From positions 1,104,001 to 1,168,000 of the forward strand of contig CP143259.1 in NCBI GenBank assembly GCA_036321625.1: a DNA stretch of 64,000 bases. Reading direction: 5' to 3'. This DNA comes from Peptoniphilaceae bacterium AMB_02 (GTDB lineage Bacteria; Bacillota; Clostridia; Tissierellales; Peptoniphilaceae). Within the stretch, counting starts at the first letter, position 1; every line of letters begins with the position of its first letter. Below are positions 1 through 8,175 of this stretch, piece after piece. The notes under the pieces are model-generated. The model was not told the DNA's origin, did not search any database, and saw only the letters and a list, made by a program, of their open reading frames with translations. The translations under genes and the position numbers were made by a program.

Positions 1-767
1 GAAGACTTCATATCGATAACGAGCTAATGGACGAGTTATTAGGTATTAAAGAGGCTACAAATCCCGATGATATATTGTTGGTTGTAGATGCAATGACCGG
101 GCAAGATGCGGTTAATCTAGCTGAAACCTTTAATAATCAATTGGAGATTTCAGGTGTTATATTGACCAAGCTTGATGGTGATGCCCGAGGTGGAGCTGCT
201 CTATCAATTAGACAGGTAACATCAAAGCCGATAAAGTTTATCGGTGTAGGTGAAAAACTAGATAATATTGAACCTTTTTATCCTGACAGGATGGCTTCGA
301 GGATTCTAGGTATGGGCGATGTATTGACCTTGATTGAAAAAGCTCAATCGGCAATCGATGAAAAAAACGCCAAAGAACTTGAAGAAAAAATCAGATCACA
401 GAGCTATTCTTTAAATGATTATCTACAGCAATTAGACCAGATGAGAAATATGGGGCCTCTTGAAGATATATTGGCTATGGTACCCGGTTTTAATTCAAAA
501 CAGTTAAAGGGTTTAAATATTGATGAGAAAGATCTCAAGAGAATAGAAGCTATGATTCAGTCCATGACAATGGAAGAACGTGAAAAGCCTGAAATCATCG
601 ATAATAGTAGAAAAAAACGAATTGCCGACGGTTCAGGAGTAACTACAGTAGATTTGAATCGTTTCTTAAGACAGTTCAAAGAGACAAAAAAAATGATGAA
701 AAGATTTACCAGTATGGAAAAATCCATGAAAAAGCGAGGTAAATTCAATTTACCTTTCTTTAAATAA
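1..767 (+). CDS. ffh: Signal recognition particle protein Ffh, C-terminal part (5' end outside window)
   Basis: This is the SRP GTPase that binds signal sequences on nascent chains and delivers ribosomes to the membrane with FtsY. The reading frame is open to the left edge: before the first in-window Met it reads RLHIDNEL, the end of the G3 motif DTAGRLH, so the gene is cut by the window and not initiated here. TKLDGDARGG is the G4/closing-loop motif of the G domain. The methionine-rich M domain follows, with MRNMGPLEDILAMVPG and a tail rich in Met, Lys and Phe that binds 4.5S/6S SRP RNA and signal peptides. rpsP follows 34 bases downstream, the usual Firmicute order. Confidence 0.97.
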   Translation, partial: RLHIDNELMDELLGIKEATNPDDILLVVDAMTGQDAVNLAETFNNQLEISGVILTKLDGDARGGAALSIRQVTSKPIKFIGVGEKLDNIEPFYPDRMASRILGMGDVLTLIEKAQSAIDEKNAKELEEKIRSQSYSLNDYLQQLDQMRNMGPLEDILAMVPGFNSKQLKGLNIDEKDLKRIEAMIQSMTMEEREKPEIIDNSRKKRIADGSGVTTVDLNRFLRQFKETKKMMKRFTSMEKSMKKRGKFNLPFFK

Positions 768-801
768 ATAAAATTAATTTTAGTATTTAGGAGGAAAGAA
801 C

Positions 802-1110
802 ATGGCAGTAAAAATTAGATTAAAAAGAATGGGTGCTAAAAAAAGACCTTTTTATAGATTCGTTGTTGCGGATTCTAGAGCACCAAGAGATGGAAGATTT
901 ATTGAGGAAATTGGATACTACAATCCACTAACTGAACCTAAAACAGTAAAAGTAGATGCAGAGAGAGTAAATTACTGGATTTCTGTAGGTGCTAAACCAA
1001 CCGATACAGTTAACAGATTATTCAAAAACAATGGCGTATACGAAGCTAAAAAAGAGGAAGTAGTAGAAGAAGTAAAAGAAGAAACTAAAGAAGAAATAGT
1101 AGAGGAATAA
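802..1110 (+). CDS. rpsP: 30S ribosomal protein S16
   Basis: Small-subunit protein S16, which stabilises the 16S rRNA 5' domain during assembly. The N-terminus [19 protein letters not shown] and the [17 protein letters not shown] segment are diagnostic. The start is preceded by AGGAGG with 7-base spacing. At 102 residues it is longer than the usual 80-90 because of a low-complexity Glu/Lys tail (repeated KEE and VEE blocks) over the last 20 residues. Such acidic tails are common in low-GC anaerobes and are probably disordered. It is the first gene of the rpsP-khpA-rimM-trmD block. Confidence 0.98.
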   Translation: MAVKIRLKRMGAKKRPFYRFVVADSRAPRDGRFIEEIGYYNPLTEPKTVKVDAERVNYWISVGAKPTDTVNRLFKNNGVYEAKKEEVVEEVKEETKEEIVEE

Positions 1111-1136
1111 TATTGCTATTCATTCAGGAGGCATAA

Positions 1137-1367
1137 ATGAAAGATTTAATATTGAATATAGCTAAACAATTAGTTGACAATCCTGAAAATGTTATAGTAG
1201 ACGAAAGTAGAGAAGGAAATATTCTAACAATTAGGATTAATGTTGATCCATCCGATATGGGAAAGATTATTGGGAAACAAGGCAGAATTGCCAAGGCGAT
1301 CAGAACCGTAGCAAAAGCTGCCGGAACTAAAGAAAATCTACAAGTAAATATAGACATAGTAGACTAA
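1137..1367 (+). CDS. khpA: KH-domain RNA-binding protein KhpA
   Basis: A 76-residue single KH-domain protein (the YlqC/KhpA family). It has the RNA-contacting GxxG loop in GKIIGKQGRIAKAIRTVAKA around residue 41. In other Gram-positives KhpA pairs with KhpB/Jag and influences cell elongation and RNA fate; that role is transferred from the family. Length and position between rpsP and rimM are typical. Its TAA stop shares one base with the ATG of rimM (TAATG), which indicates translational coupling. Confidence 0.95.
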   Translation: MKDLILNIAKQLVDNPENVIVDESREGNILTIRINVDPSDMGKIIGKQGRIAKAIRTVAKAAGTKENLQVNIDIVD

Positions 1368-1870
1368 TGGATTATATAAAAGTAGGACAAATTATTGGGA
1401 CTTTCGGGATAAGAGGTGAGATTAAACTCTTCCCGATCACTTCCGATATTAATAGATTCGATAGACCTGTTGAATATTATATCGGAATAGACGGTCCGAC
1501 TGTGACAGTTGGAAAGTACAGACAAGACAAGAATATACTGATTATTAAGTTCAATGAATTTGATAATATAAACCTTGTGGAACAATACAAAGGAGAATAT
1601 CTCTATATTTCCTCTGATGATTTAATGGAACTAGAGGAAGATCAGTACTATCATCATGATATCTTAGGACTTAAAGTCTATGAGAATACTGAGCATATAG
1701 GAGAGATTATAGATATTATTGAGAATCCAAGTAATGACATCTATGTAGTTAAAACTACCGAAGGCAGGGAGTTTTATTTGCCTGCGGTTAAACAGTTTAT
1801 CAAAAAAGTAGATTTAACCAATAGATGCATGGAAGTTAAATTGATTCAAGGTATGAAAGATGAGATTTGA
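1367..1870 (+). CDS. rimM: Ribosome maturation factor RimM
   Basis: 16S rRNA processing factor that binds S19 and helps mature the 30S head. The N-terminal barrel begins VGQIIGTFGIRGEIKL. The C-terminal PRC-barrel half has YYHHDILGLKVY and YLPAVKQFIKKVD. The length of 167 residues is normal. The start overlaps the stop of khpA by one base, and the end overlaps the start of trmD by 11 bases, so the three genes form one coupled unit. Confidence 0.97.
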   Translation: MDYIKVGQIIGTFGIRGEIKLFPITSDINRFDRPVEYYIGIDGPTVTVGKYRQDKNILIIKFNEFDNINLVEQYKGEYLYISSDDLMELEEDQYYHHDILGLKVYENTEHIGEIIDIIENPSNDIYVVKTTEGREFYLPAVKQFIKKVDLTNRCMEVKLIQGMKDEI

Positions 1871-2546
1871 TATTATTACAGTTTTCCCATCTTTTTTTGA
1901 GTGCTTAAATGAATATGGCGTCATAGGCAAGGCAATTAAGGATTCAAAAATTGAAATTAATGCAGTTAATTTACGAGACTATTCTAATAATAAACATAAA
2001 AAAGTGGATGATGAAATCTACGGAGGTGGGCCTGGGATGTTAATGACACCCGAGCCCATATATAATGCCATTCAAGATCTTAAGATGGACAATTCCAAAG
2101 TGGTATTTTTGTCGCCACAGGGAAAATTACTGAATCAGCAGATGGTGGAAGAGTTTTCGGAAAGTGACCATTTGATATTACTATGTGGACATTATGAAGG
2201 TGTAGACCAAAGAATCATAGACAATTTTATAGACTATGAGGTTTCTATCGGAGATTATGTTTTGACAGGTGGTGAAATACCTGCTATGGCATTTATCGAT
2301 GCCGTGTCAAGATTTATACCTGATGTGCTTGGCAATGAAGAGAGTGCAATATCTGATTCATTATATGACGGTTTGCTAAAATATTCGGTTTACACTAGAC
2401 CAAGCGAGTTTATGGGGCATAAAGTCCCTGAAGTACTACTAAGTGGAAATCATAAGTTAATAGAAGAATGGCGTAGGGAAAGCTCCTTAAAAAATACTGA
2501 AAACAAAAGACCTGATCTATATAAGAAGTATAGTAAAGGTGAATAA
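1860..2546 (+). CDS. trmD: tRNA (guanine-37-N1)-methyltransferase TrmD
   Basis: SPOUT-class enzyme that methylates G37 next to the anticodon using S-adenosylmethionine and so prevents +1 frameshifting. Visible signatures are DEIYGGGPGMLMTPEP, the AdoMet-binding trefoil knot LLCGHYEGVDQRI and SIGDYVLTGGEIPAM. The C-terminal RPDLYKKY is typical. The length of 228 residues is within the normal range of about 230-250. It starts inside the end of rimM. rplS, which often follows trmD, is absent: the next gene is rpsB behind its own promoter. Confidence 0.97.
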   Translation: MRFDIITVFPSFFECLNEYGVIGKAIKDSKIEINAVNLRDYSNNKHKKVDDEIYGGGPGMLMTPEPIYNAIQDLKMDNSKVVFLSPQGKLLNQQMVEEFSESDHLILLCGHYEGVDQRIIDNFIDYEVSIGDYVLTGGEIPAMAFIDAVSRFIPDVLGNEESAISDSLYDGLLKYSVYTRPSEFMGHKVPEVLLSGNHKLIEEWRRESSLKNTENKRPDLYKKYSKGE

Positions 2547-2575
2547 TTATTTCGCTTCAATTTGTAATTTTTTAT

Positions 2576-2604
2576 TTGAAGTTGGAAAATGAATATGGTA
2601 TAAT
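2576..2604 (+). promoter_or_regulatory. Sigma-A-type promoter for rpsB-tsf
   Basis: TTGAAG (2576-2581), a 17-base spacer and a perfect TATAAT (2599-2604). A TG two bases before the -10 gives an extended -10. It lies 30 bases after trmD and about 100 bases before rpsB, so the rpsB-tsf(-pyrH-frr) unit should have its own strong promoter and a long leader. Confidence 0.85.
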
Positions 2605-2703
2605 AGCAAAGGTGAATACACACATCTCTTGATGGATTTGAGGTTGCCGAAAGGTTTCAATGAAGTGTGATGGAGATGGAGGAAAAAAACGCGGAGGTGC
2701 AAA
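2605..2703 (+). promoter_or_regulatory. Structured 5' leader of rpsB, candidate autoregulatory element
   Basis: The roughly 95-base untranslated leader contains CACAC then ATCTC near 2617-2630, and GTGTG then GAGAT near 2666-2680. Each upstream element can pair with its downstream partner, but in crossed order, so the two helices form either a pseudoknot or alternative structures. Between them is a small hairpin closed by CC-GAAA-GG. Ribosomal-protein leaders often bind their own product; binding by S2 is inference here. Confidence 0.45.
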
Positions 2704-3480
2704 ATGTCAGTAATCACAATGAAAAGCTTATTAGAAGCAGGTGTTCATTTCGGACACCAAACTAGAAGATGGAATCCTAAAATGGCTAAGTTCATCTTCA
2801 CTGAGAGAAATGGTATTTATATCATCGATCTTCAAAAAACAGTAAAGAAAATGGAAGAAGCTTATGCAGTAGCTAAAGAAGTAGCTGAAAATGGTGGTAC
2901 AGTTCTTTTTGTAGGAACCAAGAAACAAGCTCAAGAAGCTATTGAAAATGAAGCAAAAAGAAGTGGTCAACACTTCGTAAGCCAAAGATGGTTAGGTGGA
3001 ATGTTAACTAACTACAACACTATCAAAAAAAGAATTGATAGACTTCATGAACTTGAAAAGATGGAAGAAGATGGAGTATTTGATTTACTTCCTAAGAAAG
3101 AGGTTATGGCTCTTGTTCACGAGAGGGATAGACTTGAGAAATTCTTAGGTGGAATTAAAGAAATGAAAAAACTTCCTGACCTAATGTTCGTTGTAGATCC
3201 GAAAAAAGAGAAGATTGCAGTTAATGAAGCTAGAATCTTAGGAATCCCTGTAATCAGTATAGTAGATACAAACTGTGACCCTGATGAAGTTGATTATCCA
3301 ATTCCTGGAAATGACGATGCAATCAGAGCAGTAAAACTTCTAACAGGTACAATTGCCAATGCGATAATTGAAGGTAATCAAGGTGAGCAATTTGACGATT
3401 ACGATAAACCTGAAGCTGATGAAGTTGAAGATATAGAAGAAATTGAAGAAGTAGAAGAAGATACTGAAGACGAAGAATAA
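2704..3480 (+). CDS. rpsB: 30S ribosomal protein S2
   Basis: Small-subunit protein S2, needed for S1 recruitment. Starts [27 protein letters not shown], with the family core [11 protein letters not shown] and [12 protein letters not shown]. The 258 residues include an acidic tail of about 30 Glu/Asp-rich residues beyond the conserved AIIEGNQG end. The GGAGG site precedes the ATG at 2704. tsf follows after a 67-base gap that contains a hairpin. Confidence 0.98.
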   Translation: MSVITMKSLLEAGVHFGHQTRRWNPKMAKFIFTERNGIYIIDLQKTVKKMEEAYAVAKEVAENGGTVLFVGTKKQAQEAIENEAKRSGQHFVSQRWLGGMLTNYNTIKKRIDRLHELEKMEEDGVFDLLPKKEVMALVHERDRLEKFLGGIKEMKKLPDLMFVVDPKKEKIAVNEARILGIPVISIVDTNCDPDEVDYPIPGNDDAIRAVKLLTGTIANAIIEGNQGEQFDDYDKPEADEVEDIEEIEEVEEDTEDEE

Positions 3481-3485
3481 AAATG

Positions 3486-3527
3486 AAAGGGTAAGGGTTT
3501 AAAGAGTTTTTCTTTACTCTTACCTTT
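3486..3527 (+). promoter_or_regulatory. Hairpin between rpsB and tsf
   Basis: AAAGG/TAAG (3486-3495, one bulged G) can pair with CTTACCTTT (3519-3527). Inside it AGAGT (3503-3507) can pair with ACTCT (3516-3520), sharing two bases with the outer helix. There is no clean T-run after it, so it looks like an attenuator or a processing/stability hairpin that adjusts the rpsB:tsf ratio rather than a full terminator. Confidence 0.45.
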
Positions 3528-3547
3528 AATTATATAGGAGGAAAAAA

Positions 3548-4216
3548 ATGGCATATACAGCAGCAGATGTTAAAGAGTTAAGAGCTAAAACAGGAGCAGG
3601 AATGATGGATTGTAAAAATGCTCTTGTTGAAACAGATGGTGATATTGATAAAGCAGTTGCACTTTTAAGAGAAAAAGGACTTGCAGGTGCTGAAAAGAAA
3701 GCCGGAAGAATTGCTTCTGAAGGTATAGTTGATTCTTATATCCACGGTGGAAGAATTGGTGTTTTAATTGAAGTAAACACTGAAACTGACTTTGTTGCAA
3801 AAAACGAAGACTTCAAGAGATTTGTAAAGGATATGGCAATGCAAGTTGCAGCATCAAATCCAAAATACGTTTCTAGAGAGGAAATACCGGAAAGTGTTGT
3901 AGCTAATGAAAGACAAGTACTTGTTAATCAAGCTATGAATGAATCTGCAGAGAAAAACATCCCTGAAGATAAAGCTAAGATGATTGCAGAGAAAAAAGTT
4001 GAAGGAAGAATGGAGAAATTCTTCGAAGATGTATGTATACTAGACCAACCATTCATTAAAGATCCGAGTAGAAAAGTTGGAGAAATCCTTACTGAATTAA
4101 TAAGTGTGATTGGCGAAAACATCAAGATTAGAAGATTTATGAGATACGAAGTTGGCGAAGGATTAGAAAAGAGAGAAGAAAACTTTGCAGAAGAAGTTGC
4201 AAAACAAATAGGATAA
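3548..4216 (+). CDS. tsf: Elongation factor Ts
   Basis: Nucleotide exchange factor for EF-Tu. The UBA-like N-terminus has VKELRAKTGAGMMDCKNAL, and the core has IGVLIEVNTETDFVAKNEDF, the EF-Tu-contacting signature. At 222 residues it is shorter than the approximately 290-residue Bacillus form and has a reduced dimerisation region, as in several anaerobic Firmicutes and Thermus. The start is preceded by AGGAGG. Confidence 0.97.
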   Translation: MAYTAADVKELRAKTGAGMMDCKNALVETDGDIDKAVALLREKGLAGAEKKAGRIASEGIVDSYIHGGRIGVLIEVNTETDFVAKNEDFKRFVKDMAMQVAASNPKYVSREEIPESVVANERQVLVNQAMNESAEKNIPEDKAKMIAEKKVEGRMEKFFEDVCILDQPFIKDPSRKVGEILTELISVIGENIKIRRFMRYEVGEGLEKREENFAEEVAKQIG

Positions 4217-4225
4217 TAATTAAAT

Positions 4226-4248
4226 TGGAGAACACTGGTTGTTCTCCA
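4226..4248 (+). promoter_or_regulatory. Hairpin between tsf and pyrH
   Basis: Nine-base-pair stem TGGAGAACA / TGTTCTCCA with a five-base loop. It is followed by mixed sequence rather than a T-run, so it is probably not an efficient intrinsic terminator. It may be a partial terminator or an mRNA 3'-end stabiliser for tsf. Confidence 0.45.
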
Positions 4249-4301
4249 TTGTCTTAATGTGATAAAATAATACTCAAGGGATGTACTCTAGGAGGATATA
4301 C

Positions 4302-5009
4302 ATGAATGGAAGTTATAAAAGAGTAATTCTTAAATTAAGTGGAGAAGCTCTTTCGGGTGGCAAAGGTCATGGTTTAGATGACAAAACTATAAACAATATC
4401 TGTTCTAAAATAGTTGAAATTAGCAAAAGGGATGTTCAAATAGCAATAGTTGTAGGTGGGGGGAATTACTGGAGAGGTAAATCCAGTACCATGATAGATA
4501 GATCTACATCTGACAATATGGGAATGCTTGGTACCGTAATCAATGCTCTTAGATTGCAAGCTTCACTTGAAGAAATGGGTGTAGAAACTCGTGTGCAAAC
4601 TGCTATTGCTATGCAACAGGTAGCTGAACCTTATATAAGACGTAGAGCTTTAAGACATCTAGAAAAAGGAAGAATAGTTATTTTTGGAGCAGGATCCGGA
4701 CTACCATACTTTTCTACTGATACCACAGCGGCATTAAGGGCTGCTGAGATTGATGCAGATGTTATACTCATTGGTAAACAAGGTGTAGATGGTGTATACG
4801 ATGATGATCCGAATATTAATCCAGATGCTAAAAAATTCGATGAATTGACATATATTGACATACTTAATTTAGGATTGGGTATAATGGATTCTACAGCAAC
4901 ATCTCTTTGTATGGATAATAATATACCTCTTCAAGTTTTCGGTATAGATGATCCACAAAATTTAATCAGAATTTTTGATGGTGAAAAAATAGGAACAATT
5001 ATTCGTTAG
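4302..5009 (+). CDS. pyrH: UMP kinase
   Basis: Phosphorylates UMP to UDP with ATP; a hexameric amino-acid-kinase-fold enzyme unrelated to eukaryotic UMP/CMP kinases. Signatures are [18 protein letters not shown] and the later [13 protein letters not shown]. The ATG at 4302 is chosen over an in-frame ATG at 4281 because AGGAGG (4290-4294 region) sits 7 bases before it. This gives 235 residues, the usual length. The frr binding site overlaps its stop, so the pair is co-transcribed in the common tsf-pyrH-frr order. Confidence 0.96.
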   Translation: MNGSYKRVILKLSGEALSGGKGHGLDDKTINNICSKIVEISKRDVQIAIVVGGGNYWRGKSSTMIDRSTSDNMGMLGTVINALRLQASLEEMGVETRVQTAIAMQQVAEPYIRRRALRHLEKGRIVIFGAGSGLPYFSTDTTAALRAAEIDADVILIGKQGVDGVYDDDPNINPDAKKFDELTYIDILNLGLGIMDSTATSLCMDNNIPLQVFGIDDPQNLIRIFDGEKIGTIIR

Positions 5010-5019
5010 GAGGAATCAC

Positions 5020-5577
5020 ATGTATAAGCCGGTTATTACTGAATTAGAACAAAGAGCAAAAAAGACTATCTCAGCATTGAAAGAAGAGTTAACTCAAATA
5101 AGAGCTGGAAGAGCTAACCCTGCATTAGTTGAAAAGATAACGGTAGATTATTATGGAGTGCCGACACCATTACAACAAGTTGCTTCCATTTCAGCTCCGG
5201 AAGCCAGATTACTTGTAATCCAACCATGGGATGTAAATATTATTAAAGAAATCGAAAAGGAGATTCAAAAATCTGACCTAGGTATTACTCCGTCAAATGA
5301 TGGAAAACTAATTAGATTACCTTTCCCTGTACTTACTGAGGAGAGAAGAAAAGATTTAACTAAGGTCGCCAAAAAGATTTCTGAAGATTCCAAAGTTGGA
5401 TTGAGAAATTTAAGAAGAGATGCAATGGATCAGATTAAAAAAATGGAAAAAGAGAATTCTCTTCCTGAAGACGACAGAAAAGTTGCCGAGAATGAGGTTC
5501 AAGAAGTAATTGACTCATATAATAAGCAAATTGATGAAATCCTAAAAGCTAAAGAAGATGAATTAATGGAGTTTTAA
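5020..5577 (+). CDS. frr: Ribosome recycling factor
   Basis: Splits post-termination ribosomes together with EF-G. The tRNA-mimic helical bundle shows IRAGRANPALVEKITVDYYG near residue 28 and later EERRKDLTKVAKKISEDSKVGLRNLRRDAMDQIKK. The length of 185 residues is exactly that of the family. Its AGGAGG overlaps the pyrH stop codon. A strong hairpin follows the gene. Confidence 0.98.
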   Translation: MYKPVITELEQRAKKTISALKEELTQIRAGRANPALVEKITVDYYGVPTPLQQVASISAPEARLLVIQPWDVNIIKEIEKEIQKSDLGITPSNDGKLIRLPFPVLTEERRKDLTKVAKKISEDSKVGLRNLRRDAMDQIKKMEKENSLPEDDRKVAENEVQEVIDSYNKQIDEILKAKEDELMEF

Positions 5578-5583
5578 TTAAGT

Positions 5584-5615
5584 TCTCGAAGTTGGGTTAA
5601 AATCCAACTTCGAGA
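5584..5615 (+). terminator. Terminator-like hairpin after frr
   Basis: Perfect 12-base-pair stem (TCTCGAAGTTGG with its complement) and an 8-base loop, followed by TTATTT. The U-tract is weak, so termination is probably partial before uppS. Confidence 0.7.
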
Positions 5616-5658
5616 TTATTTAATAGATTTCTAATACCAGCAAGTGGAGGTTATACTA

Positions 5659-6381
5659 ATGAATGACAACAATACAAAGAAATCGGGTTTACCTAGACAT
5701 ATATGTATAATAATGGATGGAAATGGTCGTTGGGCTTCAAAAAGGTTTATGCCAAGACAATTAGGTCACAAAGCAGGTATGGATAGAGTTATCGATATTG
5801 TTGAATATTCTAGTAATTTAGGTATTGAATACCTTAGCCTTTATGCGTTTTCAACTGAAAATTGGAAAAGACCTGCCGAAGAAGTAAATGCCTTAATGGA
5901 ATTGCTGGTAGTTTATATTAGAAATCAATTAAATAGTCTCAAAAAAAACAATGTAAAAATCCATATAATGGGGGATAAAAGTGCTTTACCCAATATAGCG
6001 AGACGTGAGATAGAAAGATCTATCAAAGAAACTGAAAATAATACAGGAATGGTACTTAATTTGGGTATAAATTATGGTGGAAGGGATGAAATTATAAAAG
6101 CCTGCAAAGAACTGTATAGACAAGTTCAAAACGAAAATATGGATATTGAAAAAATAGATGAAAATATGTTTTCGAATTATCTATATACTGCCAATCAACC
6201 CGACCCTGACCTTTTGATCAGACCCGGATCTGAACAGAGGCTTAGTAATTTTATGATATATCAGACTGCGTATACTGAACTTTATTTTACGGATGTACTA
6301 TGGCCTGATTTCGGTAAAACAGAGCTAGATGAAGCAATTGATGAGTATAGAAAAAGGAAAAGACGATTCGGAGGACTTTAA
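5659..6381 (+). CDS. uppS: Isoprenyl transferase (undecaprenyl diphosphate synthase)
   Basis: Cis-prenyltransferase that extends farnesyl-PP with isopentenyl-PP to the C55 carrier of peptidoglycan precursors. HICIIMDGNGRWA carries the catalytic Asp; LYAFSTENWKRP and the EQRLSNF substrate-binding region are present, although the usual RTSGEQR reads RPGSEQR here. The ATG at 5659 is preferred over a GTG at 5644 because GGAGG lies 8 bases upstream of it. This gives 240 residues. The stop overlaps the cdsA start by one base. Confidence 0.96.
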   Translation: MNDNNTKKSGLPRHICIIMDGNGRWASKRFMPRQLGHKAGMDRVIDIVEYSSNLGIEYLSLYAFSTENWKRPAEEVNALMELLVVYIRNQLNSLKKNNVKIHIMGDKSALPNIARREIERSIKETENNTGMVLNLGINYGGRDEIIKACKELYRQVQNENMDIEKIDENMFSNYLYTANQPDPDLLIRPGSEQRLSNFMIYQTAYTELYFTDVLWPDFGKTELDEAIDEYRKRKRRFGGL

Positions 6382-7160
6382 TGAATAAATTTCTAATACG
6401 CACGATAAGTGGAATAATTATTTTATTAATGGTTATTTTCTTCACTACAAGTGGTGGGAAAATGTTGCTTGTATCCGTTCTTTTGCTGAGTTCAATTGCA
6501 TCTTTCGAAATGAACAAAGCACTCAAAAGGATAGGAATCAATTATCCGCTTATTGGGCAGCTGATTATTGGCTTTATCATAAATTTATTGGCTTATTACC
6601 ATGAGTTTAAGTATCTTTTAATATTTTTGGCTTTCGTTGTTATATACGCGTTTATATCAGCTGCAGTAGGAAACAAGTACAGTTTTAACGATATGAATGG
6701 TTATCTATTTTCGATACTGTATGTAAACTTCTTGCTAAGTTTTATATTATTACTGGACAAGAAGGAGTATATTTACGTCGTATATTGCTGTGCATGGGGT
6801 ACTGATACATTTGCTTATATTTTCGGAGCATTATTTGGAAAAAACAAATTGATTGAGAGATTAAGTCCTAATAAGACGGTAGAAGGTGCATTGGGAGGCA
6901 TCTTGGGTTCCATAGTATTGGTGCTCTTAATAGTGTATTTAAGAGGCATGGAACAACCTATTATTTGGGCTATTTTTGCTGCAATCGGATCGGTGATTTC
7001 GCAAATAGGAGATATTTGTGCATCCGCTATTAAGCGTAAAGCCGGTATTAAAGATTATGGAAATATAATTGTTGGACATGGTGGTATACTGGACAGATTT
7101 GATTCGGTATTGTTTACGCTGCCCATTGTCTATATACTAAGTATTATTATAGGAAGGTGA
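6381..7160 (+). CDS. cdsA: Phosphatidate cytidylyltransferase
   Basis: Integral membrane enzyme making CDP-diacylglycerol from phosphatidic acid and CTP, the branch point to phosphatidylglycerol (pgsA also lies in this window). There are about seven hydrophobic segments. The C-terminal signature KRKAGIKDYGNIIVGHGGILDRFDS is clear, with V where most members have P before GHGG. Length is 259 residues. It is coupled to uppS, and rseP follows after 3 bases; the dxr gene that commonly sits between cdsA and rseP is missing. Confidence 0.96.
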   Translation: MNKFLIRTISGIIILLMVIFFTTSGGKMLLVSVLLLSSIASFEMNKALKRIGINYPLIGQLIIGFIINLLAYYHEFKYLLIFLAFVVIYAFISAAVGNKYSFNDMNGYLFSILYVNFLLSFILLLDKKEYIYVVYCCAWGTDTFAYIFGALFGKNKLIERLSPNKTVEGALGGILGSIVLVLLIVYLRGMEQPIIWAIFAAIGSVISQIGDICASAIKRKAGIKDYGNIIVGHGGILDRFDSVLFTLPIVYILSIIIGR

Positions 7161-7163
7161 GAA

Positions 7164-8174
7164 ATGAGTTCTATTATATTAACGACAGTAACATCCGTAG
7201 TGGTTTTTCTGTTGGTTATTCTTATACACGAATTTGGACATTTTATAATTGCAAAAACAGTTGGCATACAGGTAAATGAATTTTCTATTGGAATGGGACC
7301 AAAACTATATTCTAAAAAGAGTGAAGAAACTCTCTATTCAATAAGAGCACTTCCAATAGGTGGTTATGTTGCTATGGAAGGAGAAGATGAGGAAAGTAAT
7401 AATCCAAGAAGCTTTAGTAACTCTTCTGTTGGAAAAAGACTGGCTGTAGTTGTAGCCGGTGCTATAATGAATTTTATTCTAGCTTTTGTAGTACTATTTA
7501 TTATGGGAATGATAATTGGTACTCCTGTAAATAAAATAGGTGGTTTTGTTGAGCCGTCGAATGCGAAAGAAGTGGGATTACAAGTAGGGGATAAGATTAT
7601 TGCAGTTGACGGTGTTAAGACCAATAGCTGGGAAGCTGTAATAGAGAATATAAATAAAACAGATAGTAAAAGCTTAGAAATTACCGTCCAAAGAAATAAT
7701 GAAGATCTAAAATTTGAAGTTAATAGAGATAGTGAAGGTAAAATAGGAATAATAAGAGCGTCCGAGAGATCAATTTGGGGATCTATGAAATATGGTTTCA
7801 CAACCATGAAATTGCTTTTGAATGAGATGATAAAATTCCTGAGTAGACTCTTCACTGGAAAAGTAAGTATTAATGAAGTTTCCGGACCAGTAGGAATCAT
7901 AAGGGAAATAGGTTCAGCGGCAAGAACCAGTATAATAAATGTTATGATGCTACTTGAATTTATTAATATAAATGTCGGATTTTTTAACTTATTACCAATA
8001 CCTGCACTTGATGGGTCAAAGGTTGTCTTATTAATTATAGAATCCATTAGAAAGAAACCAATCCCTGTTGAAAAAGAGGGTCTAATAAACTTGATTGGAT
8101 TTGTGTTTTTGATAGGTTTATTAATAGTAGTCACCTTTAAAGATATTATTCAAACCGGAATATTTGGAGGATAG
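7164..8174 (+). CDS. rseP: Site-2 intramembrane zinc metalloprotease RseP/RasP
   Basis: M50 family protease that cuts membrane-embedded substrates such as anti-sigma factors and remnant signal peptides. The first membrane helix carries HEFGH (about residues 22-26), the zinc motif. A PDZ domain follows near residues 120-190 (VGLQVGDKIIAVDG). NLLPIPALDGSK near residue 275 supplies the third zinc ligand, followed by a last membrane helix. The 336 residues are typical. The ispG start is 2 bases after its stop. Confidence 0.95.
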   Translation: MSSIILTTVTSVVVFLLVILIHEFGHFIIAKTVGIQVNEFSIGMGPKLYSKKSEETLYSIRALPIGGYVAMEGEDEESNNPRSFSNSSVGKRLAVVVAGAIMNFILAFVVLFIMGMIIGTPVNKIGGFVEPSNAKEVGLQVGDKIIAVDGVKTNSWEAVIENINKTDSKSLEITVQRNNEDLKFEVNRDSEGKIGIIRASERSIWGSMKYGFTTMKLLLNEMIKFLSRLFTGKVSINEVSGPVGIIREIGSAARTSIINVMMLLEFININVGFFNLLPIPALDGSKVVLLIIESIRKKPIPVEKEGLINLIGFVFLIGLLIVVTFKDIIQTGIFGG

Positions 8175-8175
8175 A

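Noticed and set aside
4226-4248. tsf-pyrH hairpin as a full intrinsic terminator
   Set aside because: The stem is good but it is followed by mixed bases without a T-run, so it is listed as a regulatory hairpin.
7364-8134. A 256-residue minus-strand frame opposite rseP
   Set aside because: It is a shadow of a well-supported gene, with no binding site and a composition typical of antisense frames.
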